Shown: positions 42,068 through 49,905 of the stretch, in pieces
Layout: each line of letters begins with the position of its first letter
Position numbering within the stretch: the stretch's first letter is position 1
Assembly (NCBI GenBank): GCA_903897605.1
Contig: CAIUCH010000055.1
Span: 1-64,000 of the forward strand
From: an uncultured Alphaproteobacteria bacterium
GTDB lineage: Bacteria; Pseudomonadota; Alphaproteobacteria; Micropepsales; Micropepsaceae
Direction: 5' to 3'
Length of the DNA stretch: 64,000 nt
Program-made: the position numbers and the translations under genes
The notes under the pieces: generated by a model
Told to the model about the DNA's origin: nothing
Databases searched by the model: none
The model's input: only the letters and a program-made list of their open reading frames with translations

Positions 42068-43054
42068 ATGTCCGAACAAGCCAGCATGCTGTCCGCCGCC
42101 GCCGCGGGCGATTTCGTCTTGCCGTTCGATATTTCCAAGGCGGGCGTGCGCGGCCGTTTTGTCCGCCTGGATGCCGCCTCGGCCCAGGCGCTGGATGCCC
42201 ACACGTTGCCGGAGCCTGCCGCGCGGGTGGCGGGCGAGGCGCTGGCGCTGGCGGCGCTGCTGGGTTCGGCCTTGAAGCTGGACGGGCGGCTGACGGTCCA
42301 GACCAAGGGCAGCGGCCCGCTCGATCTGGTTACGGCGGATTATTATGGGTCCGAACCCGACAGAGGTTCGGACGCGCCCGACCAGGGCGAAGACGATGAG
42401 GCGCGATCTAAGGACGATGGCGCGCGCGGCGTGCGCGGCTATGCCCGGCTGGATGCGGAACGCTTCGCCGCGCTTGGCGACAAATTCTTCGCCCAGCTTG
42501 CCGGCGAGGGCGTGCTGGCCATCACCATCGAGCCGCAACGGGGCGGCAAGACCTATCAAGGCATCGTCTCGCTCTCGCCGGACGGCTTGGCGGCGTCGGC
42601 GGAAATCTATTTCGAACAATCCGAGCAGCTTCCCACCGTGATCCGGCTGGCGGCAGGGCCGCTTTATGTCGCGGGCAAGAAGACGCCGCGCTGGCGCGCC
42701 GCCGGGCTGATGCTGCAGATGACGCCGGAAGCCAGCAAGGCGCCGGGCCGCAGCGAGGATGACTGGAACCGGCTGTCGATCCTCGCGCGGTCGGTGGAAG
42801 ATCTGGAATTGCTCGACACCGGCCTGGCGCCCGAGACCGTGCTGTGGCGGCTATTCCATGAGGACGAAGTGCGGGTGCAGCCGGCCGAACCGGTCGCCTT
42901 TCGCTGCGATTGCGACACCGGCCGCATTGTCCAGATCCTGCGGGGCTACAATGCGGACGAGCGGGCCGGTCTCGCCGACGATGATGGTGTGATCCGCGCG
43001 CGGTGCGAATTCTGCGGCACCACCCACGAGATCGGGCCGGATGATCTAGCATAG
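42068..43054 (+). CDS. hslO: Redox-regulated chaperone Hsp33
   Basis: A 328-residue protein with the Hsp33 fold and the C-terminal redox switch C-D-C (near 280-282) and C-E-F-C (near 313-316), which binds zinc when reduced and forms disulfides under oxidation to open the holdase site. A variable acidic insert (near 95-120, D-Q-G-E-D-D-E-A-R-S-K-D-D) is longer than usual. It follows argF in many alphaproteobacterial genomes; here 136 bases separate them. Confidence 0.92.
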   Translation: MSEQASMLSAAAAGDFVLPFDISKAGVRGRFVRLDAASAQALDAHTLPEPAARVAGEALALAALLGSALKLDGRLTVQTKGSGPLDLVTADYYGSEPDRGSDAPDQGEDDEARSKDDGARGVRGYARLDAERFAALGDKFFAQLAGEGVLAITIEPQRGGKTYQGIVSLSPDGLAASAEIYFEQSEQLPTVIRLAAGPLYVAGKKTPRWRAAGLMLQMTPEASKAPGRSEDDWNRLSILARSVEDLELLDTGLAPETVLWRLFHEDEVRVQPAEPVAFRCDCDTGRIVQILRGYNADERAGLADDDGVIRARCEFCGTTHEIGPDDLA

Positions 43055-43062
43055 CGCCTGTT

Positions 43063-43157
43063 CGTCATCGCCCGCGCATGCGGGCGATCCATGATGATTG
43101 ACTGAGATTTAATTGTGATGGTCTTTACGGATCACCCGGACGAGCCGGGTGATGACG
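43063..43157. repeat. Palindromic intergenic repeat, family A, copy 3
   Basis: C-G-T-C-A-T-C-G-C-C-C-G-C ... G-C-G-G-G-C-G-A-T-C-C-A-T, then G-G-A-T-C-A-C-C-C-G-G ... C-C-G-G-G-T-G-A-T-G-A-C-G. It lies between the convergent hslO and argE genes. Confidence 0.75.
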
Positions 43158-43166
43158 GATGGAATA

Positions 43167-44309
43167 TTACGCGCTCGCCCGCGCAATCACCTTCCGCAGG
43201 AATGCCTCGCACGCCGTGTACTCGCTGAGTTCGCAATATTCGTCCGGCGTGTGGGCCTGTTCGATCGAGCCGGGACCGCAGATCACCGCCGGTATGCCCG
43301 CCTGCTGGAAATGCCCGGCCTCGGTGCCATAGGATACCGCCCCGATGCGGTTGGCGCCGGTGATCTCGCGCGCCAGAACGATGGCGGGCGAATTCTCATC
43401 CATCACCAGGCCGGGATAGGCGGCATGCAGCTTTGTGTTGAAGGCGGCGCTTTTGGCGCGCCGGACATATTTGGGCAGAATTTCGCTCGCGGCCCGGCGC
43501 TTCACCGTCTCAACGATCTTGCCGGGGTCGCGGTCGGGCAAGGCGCGGTATTCCCAAGTCACCAGCGCCTCGCGCGCCAACACGTTCACCACCGTGCCGC
43601 CCGAGATTCGTCCGGCCTGCACCGTGGAATGGGGTGGGTCGAAGCGCGGATCGGAATCGGCGCGCAAATCCGTCCAGACATCGTCCAATAGCTTGACGAA
43701 TTCGCCCGCCATCATCACCGCATTGGCGCCTTTTTCCGGGGCGCTGGAATGATGCTCATGGCCATGGCAGGTGGTGTGCAGCACCGCGCCGCTCTTGTGC
43801 GCCCCCACCACCGACATCAAGGTGGGCTCGCCGATGATCGCCAGCGCCGGCTTGAGGTTCGCGGCCTTGAGGTCCGCCAGCAATTGCATCACCCCGGCGC
43901 AGCCCACTTCCTCGTCATAGGACAGCGCCAGATGGACCGGGCGTTTCAGCTTCGCCTTGGCGATCTCCGGCGCCAGCGCCAGGGCGACGCCGAGAAAGCC
44001 TTTCATGTCGCAGGCGCCGCGCCCGTACAATTTTCCGTCGCGCACTTCGGGTTTGAACGGATCGCTGGACCAGTCCTGGCCATCCACCGGCACCACATCG
44101 GTATGGCCCGACAGGACATAGCCGCCATCGCCCTCGGGTCCGAAGCTGGCGAAGAGATTGGCCTTGGAACGGGTGGCGTCATAGCTCCTGCGGCAGCGGG
44201 CGCCGGATTTCGTCAGCAGCTCTTCGGCGTAATCGATCAGGGCCAGGTTCGAGCCGCGGCTGGTGGTGTCGAAACCAATCAGATTCTTGATCAGATCGAG
44301 CGCCGTCAT
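43167..44309 (-). CDS. argE: Acetylornithine deacetylase ArgE (M20 peptidase family)
   Basis: A 380-residue zinc hydrolase: metal motifs V-L-S-G-H-T-D-V-V-P near 66, G-R-G-A-C-D-M-K-G-F near 97, Y-D-E-E-V-G-C-A-G near 130 and the late His in G-T-E-A-G-H-F-Q. It removes acetyl from N-acetylornithine; S-Y-G-T-E-A-G-H-F fits ArgE over DapE. It starts four bases after folE, so it shares that transcript and is separate from argD-argF. Confidence 0.9.
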   Translation of the reverse strand: MTALDLIKNLIGFDTTSRGSNLALIDYAEELLTKSGARCRRSYDATRSKANLFASFGPEGDGGYVLSGHTDVVPVDGQDWSSDPFKPEVRDGKLYGRGACDMKGFLGVALALAPEIAKAKLKRPVHLALSYDEEVGCAGVMQLLADLKAANLKPALAIIGEPTLMSVVGAHKSGAVLHTTCHGHEHHSSAPEKGANAVMMAGEFVKLLDDVWTDLRADSDPRFDPPHSTVQAGRISGGTVVNVLAREALVTWEYRALPDRDPGKIVETVKRRAASEILPKYVRRAKSAAFNTKLHAAYPGLVMDENSPAIVLAREITGANRIGAVSYGTEAGHFQQAGIPAVICGPGSIEQAHTPDEYCELSEYTACEAFLRKVIARASA

Positions 44310-44313
44310 GATC

Positions 44314-44910
44314 TTAGCGGTCTTCCCGCGAGGCGGGATTGCCGATGATGTTGAGGAATTCGCGCCGCGTCACGTCATTCTTGCGAAAATCACCCAACAT
44401 GGTCGAGGTCACCATGGTGACGCCGGTCTTGTGCACGCCGCGCGTGGTCATGCATTGATGCACCGCCTCGATCACCACCGCCACGCCCTTGGGCTCCAGC
44501 ACTTTCTGGATGCATTGGGCGATCTGGGCGTTCATGTTTTCCTGCACCTGCAAGCGGCGGGCAAACGCATCCACCACTCGCGCCAGCTTGGAAATGCCCA
44601 CCACCTTGTTGTTGGGCAGATAGCCGACATGGGCGCGGCCGATGATCGGCGCAAGGTGATGCTCGCAATGGGATTCGAAACGGATGTCTTTCAAAATCAC
44701 CATATCGTCATAGCCCGAGACTTCCTCGAAGGTGCGGGCGAGATAGGCTTCGGGGTCCTGTGTGTAGCCGGAGAACCAGTCTTCGAAAGCGCGGGCGACG
44801 CGGGCGGGTGTATCGGCCAGGCCCTCGCGGTCGGGATTGTCGCCGGCCCAGCGCAGCAAAGTGTGAATGGCGCGTTCGGCTTCCGTGCGGGTGGGGCGGG
44901 TGAGGGTCAT
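44314..44910 (-). CDS. folE: GTP cyclohydrolase I
   Basis: A 198-residue enzyme opening folate synthesis: it turns GTP to dihydroneopterin triphosphate. Zinc ligands are in [10 protein letters not shown] and [23 protein letters not shown] is the usual T-fold core. The ATG at 44910 gives M-T-L-T-R-P-T; a longer reading lacks conservation. Confidence 0.95.
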   Translation of the reverse strand: MTLTRPTRTEAERAIHTLLRWAGDNPDREGLADTPARVARAFEDWFSGYTQDPEAYLARTFEEVSGYDDMVILKDIRFESHCEHHLAPIIGRAHVGYLPNNKVVGISKLARVVDAFARRLQVQENMNAQIAQCIQKVLEPKGVAVVIEAVHQCMTTRGVHKTGVTMVTSTMLGDFRKNDVTRREFLNIIGNPASREDR

Positions 44911-45019
44911 GAAATTCCCGTTGTTGACACGGTCATTAGATGCGGGCGCGGCGCGAAGTTGCAACCCGGGACGCGATCTTACGGAGCTATTTGGGCGGCC
45001 ATGCGCAAACTAGGGGAAT

Positions 45020-45412
45020 TCAGTGAACCTGGCGCCGCTCATAGGGGCTTTCCAGCAGAAAGGCCGGAATTTCCGCCTCGAAGGCTTCGCCGGAAGCCGC
45101 CTTCATCTGATAGCGCCCGCTCATCAGGCCCGATGAGGTCTCCAGCGGGCAGCCGCTGGTATATTCGAAGCTTTCGCCCGGCGCGATCACCGGCTGGGCC
45201 CCGACCACGCCCGGGCCGCGCAATTCCTGCACCCGGCCGATGCCGTCGACGATGTTCCAATAGCGCGAGATCAACTGCACCGGTTCCTGGCCGCGATTTT
45301 CGATCGTGACGGTATAGGACCAGACATAACGGTCATCGTCCGGATCGGACTGATCGTCGAGATAGGCCGGTTTCACCGCGACATGGATGGAGCGAGTCTG
45401 ACGTTCATACAT
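45020..45412 (-). CDS. apaG: ApaG protein
   Basis: A 130-residue immunoglobulin-like beta-sandwich protein: Y-V-W-S-Y-T-V-T-I-E-N-R-G, Q-L-I-S-R-Y-W-N-I-V-D-G and G-V-V-G-A-Q-P-V-I-A-P-G-E are the family's signature strands, ending M-S-G-R-Y-Q-M-K. ApaG is linked to cobalt/magnesium tolerance and Ap4A metabolism, with unclear mechanism. Confidence 0.92.
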   Translation of the reverse strand: MYERQTRSIHVAVKPAYLDDQSDPDDDRYVWSYTVTIENRGQEPVQLISRYWNIVDGIGRVQELRGPGVVGAQPVIAPGESFEYTSGCPLETSSGLMSGRYQMKAASGEAFEAEIPAFLLESPYERRQVH

Positions 45413-45494
45413 GATGGGAGTATCGGGTTTGCTGTCCAGTCGCGCAAGTTACAACACTGTCGCAGAGTTAATGGGGTTTTCTCGGCGCTCTGAT

Positions 45495-45629
45495 TGTCAT
45501 CCCCGGCGAGCGGCGCATCCCATGCGGCGCGAGGGAAGGGGACCCAGGCGTCAAAACATACTCCTGGATCGTTCATATGCTGTCGCTATGAACTCCCTCG
45601 GCGCTGATGGCGCCTCGCTGGGGATGACG
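45495..45629. repeat. Inverted-repeat intergenic element, family B, copy 1
   Basis: Left end T-G-T-C-A-T-C-C-C-C-G-G-C-G-A-G-C-G, right end C-C-T-C-G-C-T-G-G-G-G-A-T-G-A-C. Inside: G-C-G-A-G-G-G-A-A-G-G-G-G-A-C-C-C-A-G-G and a hairpin 45571-45593 with stems G-T-T-C-A-T-A/T-A-T-G-A-A-C around T-G-C-T-G-T-C-G-C. Confidence 0.75.
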
Positions 45630-45637
45630 AACAATGG

Positions 45638-46078
45638 TTACTGAATCTCCACGCGGACGTCCGTTTTAACCGAGTTGGCGATGAAGCAGGCTTCGTGCGC
45701 CAAATGGTGCAAATGTTCCAAGGTGGCGGCGTCGGGCGCGTTCTCGAACACGATCTTGGGGCGCAGGATCACTTGCGTCATCCACAGCTTTCCGCCGTCA
45801 TTTTCCAGAAAGCCGATGGCATTGTCCTGGTAAGATGTCATCACGAATTTCTTCTTGGCGGCGATGGCGAGGAAACTCAGCATGTGACAGGAGCTGAGCG
45901 CCGCCACCAGCATGTCCTCCGGATCGCCCTTGGACGGATCGCCCTTGTAGACCGCGGCGGCGGAGAAGGTGAAGGTCTGGTCGTTCTTGAACGTGATCTG
46001 GTGATTGCGGGGATAGGCGTCATAAGTGAACGGCACATTGCCTTTCGCCCAGGTCAAAGAGATTTTGTGTTCGGCCAT
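45638..46078 (-). CDS. OsmC/Ohr family protein
   Basis: A 146-residue OsmC-fold protein. The two thiol-peroxidase cysteines are in S-S-C-H-M-L-S-F and H-E-A-C-F-I-A-N-S, and D-P-E-D-M-L-V-A-A-L contains the usual acidic/Leu helix start. It reduces organic or lipid hydroperoxides in the cytoplasm. Confidence 0.88.
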   Translation of the reverse strand: MAEHKISLTWAKGNVPFTYDAYPRNHQITFKNDQTFTFSAAAVYKGDPSKGDPEDMLVAALSSCHMLSFLAIAAKKKFVMTSYQDNAIGFLENDGGKLWMTQVILRPKIVFENAPDAATLEHLHHLAHEACFIANSVKTDVRVEIQ

Positions 46079-46100
46079 GGATGGTTCCTCTTTCTTCTCT

Positions 46101-46214
46101 GCGCGGATCTTTTGCGTCCATACGCTGTTGCTATGTACAGTTCGTCGCGCGTGCTCCGCGCGTTGCCTACGCTGTCGCTAGGCAACCCTTCTCAGGTGCC
46201 AAAATCCCTCGCGC
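46101..46214. repeat. MITE-like intergenic repeat, family C, copy 3
   Basis: Left end G-C-G-C-G-G-A-T-C-T-T-T-T-G-C-G, right end C-C-A-A-A-A-T-C-C-C-T-C-G-C-G-C, which are imperfect inverted repeats. Inside: hairpins C-A-T-A/T-A-T-G (46119-46135) and G-T-T-G-C-C-T-A/T-A-G-G-C-A-A-C (46162-46186) around C-G-C-T-G-T-C-G-C-type cores. Confidence 0.75.
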
Positions 46215-46301
46215 CGCCTGTGTCGATTGCAACAAGACAAATATAGGCATTCCCCGTCAATAATGAGACTCGTTCCGAGCATGACGGCCATGAGCGGCAA
46301 G

Positions 46302-46781
46302 CTAGAGTGCCAAGCGGAAGAACAGGGTTCCCGCCACTGGCGTGTCGTAATAGGCGGGAATCGGCTCAAATCCCATGCGTCCGTAAAGCGCGATCGCCGC
46401 CGTCAGGGTCGGCAAAGTGTCGAGGACCATCTGGCGATAGCCGATCCGCCGGGCCTCGGCGACGATGGCGTCCGCCAGCGCCTTGCCCAGTCCCAGGCCG
46501 CGCCCTTCCGGTGTCACATAGAGCCGCTTCATTTCACAGCTTCCGTCGGCGAGCGGCCTGAGGCCGACGCAGCCCAACGCGGTGCCGTCCGTGCCGCGCG
46601 CCAGCAGCAAGGCGCCGTTGGGCGGGACATATTTGCCCGGCATCGCCGCCATTTCCTCGACAAAATTCTGGTAGGACAGGCTGATCCCCAGCGACGCGGC
46701 ATAGGCTTCGAACAGCGCCATGGTGGCGGACAGATCGTCCGGTGAGCCGACGGGTGTGATCGTGAAGGAAGCCGAGGTCAT
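46302..46781 (-). CDS. GNAT family N-acetyltransferase
   Basis: A 159-residue GNAT protein: M-K-R-L-Y-V-T-P-E-G-R-G-L-G-L-G-K-A-L near 85-103 is motif A, which binds the acetyl-CoA pyrophosphate (R-x-x-G-x-G/A type). The L-D-T-L-P-T-L strand and A-I-A-L-Y-G-R-M-G-F motif follow. The substrate is unknown. Confidence 0.88.
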   Translation of the reverse strand: MTSASFTITPVGSPDDLSATMALFEAYAASLGISLSYQNFVEEMAAMPGKYVPPNGALLLARGTDGTALGCVGLRPLADGSCEMKRLYVTPEGRGLGLGKALADAIVAEARRIGYRQMVLDTLPTLTAAIALYGRMGFEPIPAYYDTPVAGTLFFRLAL

Positions 46782-46827
46782 GGAGCCAGATTAGGCGATG
46801 AGGCGGCCTGACCGAAGCGCAAATTGA

Positions 46828-46942
46828 GCGCAAGGGATTTTGGTTTCTGGCTAAGAGCGTCGCGCGGGTCCATAGCGACAGCGTATGGACGCGTATAGCA
46901 CGTGAGCACGCGCGATGACGCCAGGGACCAAAAGACCCGCGC
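46828..46942. repeat. MITE-like intergenic repeat, family C, copy 4 (reversed)
   Basis: G-C-G-C-A-A-G-G-G-A-T-T-T-T-G-G at 46828-46843 and C-C-A-A-A-A-G-A-C-C-C-G-C-G-C at 46928-46942. The hairpin at 46868-46890 has stems G-T-C-C-A-T-A/T-A-T-G-G-A-C around G-C-G-A-C-A-G-C-G, the reverse of the common core. It is in the opposite orientation to copy 3, with the GNAT gene between them. Confidence 0.75.
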
Positions 46943-46947
46943 GATGC

Positions 46948-48141
46948 CTAGGCAGCCTTGATGGCCTGTTCCAGATCTTCGCAAAGATCGTCAGCGTCTT
47001 CCAGACCGACCGACAGCCGCAGCAATCCAGACGTCACGCCCAGTTCCAGCCGCGCCTGCGGCGACAGTTTGGAATGGGTGGTGGTTTCCGGATGGGTGAT
47101 GATGCTTTTGGCGTCGCCCAGATTGTTGGAAATATCGATGATGCCCAGCGCATTCGACAGCTTGAACGCGGCTTTCTTGCCGCCCTCGATCTCGAAGGCG
47201 ACGATGCCGCCGCCCGCTTCCATCTGGGCGCGGGCCAGATTGTGCTGCGGATGATCGGCGCGGAAAGGATAGAGCACCCGCGTCACCTTGCGCTGGGTCG
47301 CCAGGAAGTCGGCCACCTTGGCGGCATTCTCGCAATGCTGCTTCATCCGCAGGTCCAAGGTCTCCAGGCTTTTCAGATGCAGCCAGGCGGTGAAGGGACT
47401 GATCGAAGGGCCGGTGTTGCGGATCCAGGGCTGCAGATGCCTGGTATAGAAATCCTCGGTGCAGCAGACCACGCCGCCCAGGGCGCGGCCCTGGCCGTCG
47501 ATATATTTGGTCGAGGAATGCACCACGATATGGGCGCCGAACTCCATCGGCCGCTGCAGCACCGGGCTGGCAAAGGCATTGTCCACCAGCACATAGGCGC
47601 CCGCCGCGTCGGCGATCTTGGCTACCGCGCGCATGTCGACGATCGACAGCGTGGGATTGGATGGCGTCTCCAGGAACAGGATGCGGGTGTTGGGCTGCAT
47701 CGCCGCCTGCCATTGGGCAATGTCACCGCCGTCGACCAGCGTATAAGTGATGCCGAAGCGGGGCAGGATCTCCTGCACCACATGCAGGCACGAACCGAAC
47801 ATTGCCCGCGCCGCCACCACATGATCGCCCGTCTTTAGCGCCGACAGCAGCGCCGATGACACCGCCGCCATGCCGGTGGCGGTGGCCTGGGCGATGGGCG
47901 CGCCTTCCAGCATCGCCATCCGTTCCTCGAACATGGTGACGGTGGGATTGGCGTAGCGGGAATATTGATAGCCGCCGATCTCGCCCTTGAAGCGGGCCTC
48001 GGCTTCCTCGGAATTCTCATAGGCATAGCCGGAGGTGAGAAACAGCGCCTCCGAAGTCTCCTGGAAGGGCGTGCGCATGGTGCCGCCGCGCACGCCGAGC
48101 GTGCGTTTGCGCCATTTTCCGGGTTTTTTGTTCGTCGCCAT
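46948..48141 (-). CDS. metZ: O-succinylhomoserine sulfhydrylase
   Basis: A 397-residue gamma-family PLP enzyme of the Cys/Met metabolism group: Y-S-R-Y-A-N-P-T near 55 and A-T-A-T-G-M-A-A near 85. The PLP lysine is in V-V-H-S-S-T-K-Y-I-D-G-Q-G-R (near 200), and L-R-L-S-V-G-L-E-D lies near the end. It makes homocysteine from O-succinylhomoserine and sulfide. The MetZ group is preferred over MetB/MetC because of G-G-V-V-C-C-T-E-D-F and the overall pattern. No SAM riboswitch was recognised upstream. Confidence 0.87.
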   Translation of the reverse strand: MATNKKPGKWRKRTLGVRGGTMRTPFQETSEALFLTSGYAYENSEEAEARFKGEIGGYQYSRYANPTVTMFEERMAMLEGAPIAQATATGMAAVSSALLSALKTGDHVVAARAMFGSCLHVVQEILPRFGITYTLVDGGDIAQWQAAMQPNTRILFLETPSNPTLSIVDMRAVAKIADAAGAYVLVDNAFASPVLQRPMEFGAHIVVHSSTKYIDGQGRALGGVVCCTEDFYTRHLQPWIRNTGPSISPFTAWLHLKSLETLDLRMKQHCENAAKVADFLATQRKVTRVLYPFRADHPQHNLARAQMEAGGGIVAFEIEGGKKAAFKLSNALGIIDISNNLGDAKSIITHPETTTHSKLSPQARLELGVTSGLLRLSVGLEDADDLCEDLEQAIKAA

Positions 48142-48259
48142 CTGTGCCGGCCTTCCTCGCGAGGCAGTTTTGTGACGCGGTTGCGGGCCCTGGGTCAAGG
48201 TCATTAGAGTCGCGCCTGATCCGCGTTATCCCGTTGGCCGCCCTGTGGAATTCAAGCGT

Positions 48260-48784
48260 ATGAAGCGTCTCTACATTCTGCGTCACGCCAAGGCGGTGAC
48301 CGGCGAACCGGGCCAGGACGATCATGCCCGCGCGCTGACCCTGCGGGGGCTGGCCGATGCCGAAGCGGTGGCGCGCCATCTCAGCAAGAACGGAACGCGG
48401 CTGGATCGCGTGCTGGTGTCGACCTCGGCGCGAACGGTGCAGACCGCCGATCTGGTGCTGCGTGAACTGGAAGGGGCGCCGCGCGCCGATTATCGCGACG
48501 CGCTTTATCTTGCCCCGTCCGGAAAGATCATGGGCATGATCCAGGGGCTGCCGGCGCGAACCGGCAATGTCATGGTGATCGGCCACAATCCGGGGCTGGA
48601 GGAGTTGGCCACCTTGCTGGCGCGCGAACCGCTGCGGCGCAAGGAACGCGAGCGCCGCGACGTGCTGGAGGAAAAATTCCCGACCTGTGCGCTGGCGGTG
48701 CTGGATTTCGAGATCGAACGCTGGCGCGATATCCGCCCCAGCGAGGGCAAGCTGGTGGATTTCGTCAGGCCGAAGGATTTGTAG
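48260..48784 (+). CDS. sixA: SixA-type phosphohistidine phosphatase (histidine phosphatase family)
   Basis: A 174-residue histidine phosphatase: the phospho-accepting motif L-R-H-A-K-A at residues 7-12, V-S-T-S-A-R-T-V-Q-T near 53 and the second His in V-I-G-H-N-P-G-L-E-E-L. It likely removes phosphate from phosphohistidine proteins such as HPt or PTS proteins; the exact substrate is unproven. Confidence 0.87.
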   Translation: MKRLYILRHAKAVTGEPGQDDHARALTLRGLADAEAVARHLSKNGTRLDRVLVSTSARTVQTADLVLRELEGAPRADYRDALYLAPSGKIMGMIQGLPARTGNVMVIGHNPGLEELATLLAREPLRRKERERRDVLEEKFPTCALAVLDFEIERWRDIRPSEGKLVDFVRPKDL

Positions 48785-48792
48785 GGCCGCGG

Positions 48793-49187
48793 TGTCATCC
48801 CCGGCGAGCGTGAATGAAATTCACGCGAGGGAAGAGGACCCAGGCATCAACGTCAGGTCGGTGCTAAATCGTTCCATCCGGTATTATCCTTCTCGATCAA
48901 CCGGATTTTCCACGCTCGGTTCCAGCCCTTGATCTGTTTTTCGCGCGCTATGGCATCGGCAATGTCGTTGTGGGTTTCGTACCAGACCAAAATGTCCACG
49001 CCGTAACGCCTGGTGAATCCAGGGACGGCTTTATCCTTGTGTTCTGCGGTCCGGCGGCTCAGATCGTTGGTGACGCCGACATAAAGCGTGCCATTGCGTC
49101 GGCTGGCGAGCATGTAGACGAAATATTCCGCCATGCCTTAAGACCTGGGTCCCCTTCCCTCGCGCTACGCGCTCGCCGGGGATGACA
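48793..49187. mobile_element. Family B element carrying a GIY-YIG nuclease gene
   Basis: Perfect 18-base terminal inverted repeats T-G-T-C-A-T-C-C-C-C-G-G-C-G-A-G-C-G (48793-48810) and its reverse complement (49170-49187). Inside them a second inverted pair of 20 bases (48825-48844 and 49144-49163) matches at 19. Between lies only the GIY-YIG gene. Copies at 45495 and 50963 have the same ends but no gene. I saw no target duplication. Confidence 0.6.
48853..49134 (-). CDS. GIY-YIG nuclease superfamily protein (UPF0213/YhbQ-like)
   Basis: A 93-residue single-domain protein. The GIY-YIG pair is represented by Y-F-V-Y-M-L and L-Y-V-G-V-T; the catalytic Arg is in D-L-S-R-R-T-A-E-H-K, and the metal-binding Glu in A-R-E-K-Q-I-K-G-W. 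Such small nucleases cut DNA in repair or mobile-element contexts; the role of this subgroup is unknown. Its stop is eight bases from one inner repeat and its start nine bases from the other, so the gene fills the interior of a family B element. Confidence 0.88.
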   Translation of the reverse strand: MAEYFVYMLASRRNGTLYVGVTNDLSRRTAEHKDKAVPGFTRRYGVDILVWYETHNDIADAIAREKQIKGWNRAWKIRLIEKDNTGWNDLAPT

Positions 49188-49194
49188 CGTCAAG

Positions 49195-49731
49195 CTAGAT
49201 CGTCAGCTTGCGGCGGCTGAGCGCCAGCTGTTTCCAGCCGAACGCGACTTCGCCCACTTCCTGGCCGCCAAGCAACACCCGGCGCTGGCCGGCGCGGATG
49301 CCGCCCATGGTCTCATAGAAGAAGCAGGCATTGTTCTGGGCGTGGCTCCAGATCACGCAGGACTGGAAGGCGCGGCTTTTCAAGGCCGCGAAAGCGCCAT
49401 GCAGCAGGGCGCGCCCGGCGCCCCGGCCCAGAAACGCGGGATGGACATAAAGCGTATAGACTTCGCCGTCGAACCCCAGGCCGCGGTCGCGCGCCGCGCC
49501 GAACCCGGCCAGCCCGATCACGCCATGGCCGGGATCTTCCGCCACCAGCACCGCCCCCTTCTTGATGGCGCGTTCGATGCGGGCGGCATGCACCGCGACC
49601 GACATGCCGGACAAGAGGCTGTGGGGAAGAATGGCGGCATAGGTGTCCTGCCAGGCTTCGACATAGACGCGCGCGAGCGGGGCGGCGTCCCCTGGCCGCG
49701 CCTGTCTAAGACTCAGCGCGAGATCACTCAT
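49195..49731 (-). CDS. GNAT family N-acetyltransferase
   Basis: A 178-residue GNAT protein: L-R-Q-A-R-P-G-D-A-A-P-L-A opens strand 1, Y-T-L-Y-V-H-P-A-F-L-G-R-G-A-G-R-A-L (near 95-112) is the acetyl-CoA site, and F-Y-E-T-M-G-G is motif B. Probably an amino-group acetyltransferase of unknown substrate. The ATG at 49731 is used; a longer reading to 49893 is not conserved in character. Confidence 0.85.
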   Translation of the reverse strand: MSDLALSLRQARPGDAAPLARVYVEAWQDTYAAILPHSLLSGMSVAVHAARIERAIKKGAVLVAEDPGHGVIGLAGFGAARDRGLGFDGEVYTLYVHPAFLGRGAGRALLHGAFAALKSRAFQSCVIWSHAQNNACFFYETMGGIRAGQRRVLLGGQEVGEVAFGWKQLALSRRKLTI

Positions 49732-49905
49732 GACGTAAGCGTGACGGAGAAAAAGGGGCGCTTCAAGATAATAATCTTTTGTTGCACTGCTTGCGAAATC
49801 CGCAAGCCGGGCCGCACCAGACGCCGCGTGCATATCCAAAATGCGCAAATGGCCGCAGCCGCACCCGGAGCGTGGCGCTAGAAAGGGAACCACGGGCTGG
49901 GGAAA

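Noticed and set aside
48142-48259. SAM riboswitch before metZ
   Set aside because: I looked for the SAM-II-like pattern often placed before this gene in the class and found no convincing stem-pseudoknot arrangement.
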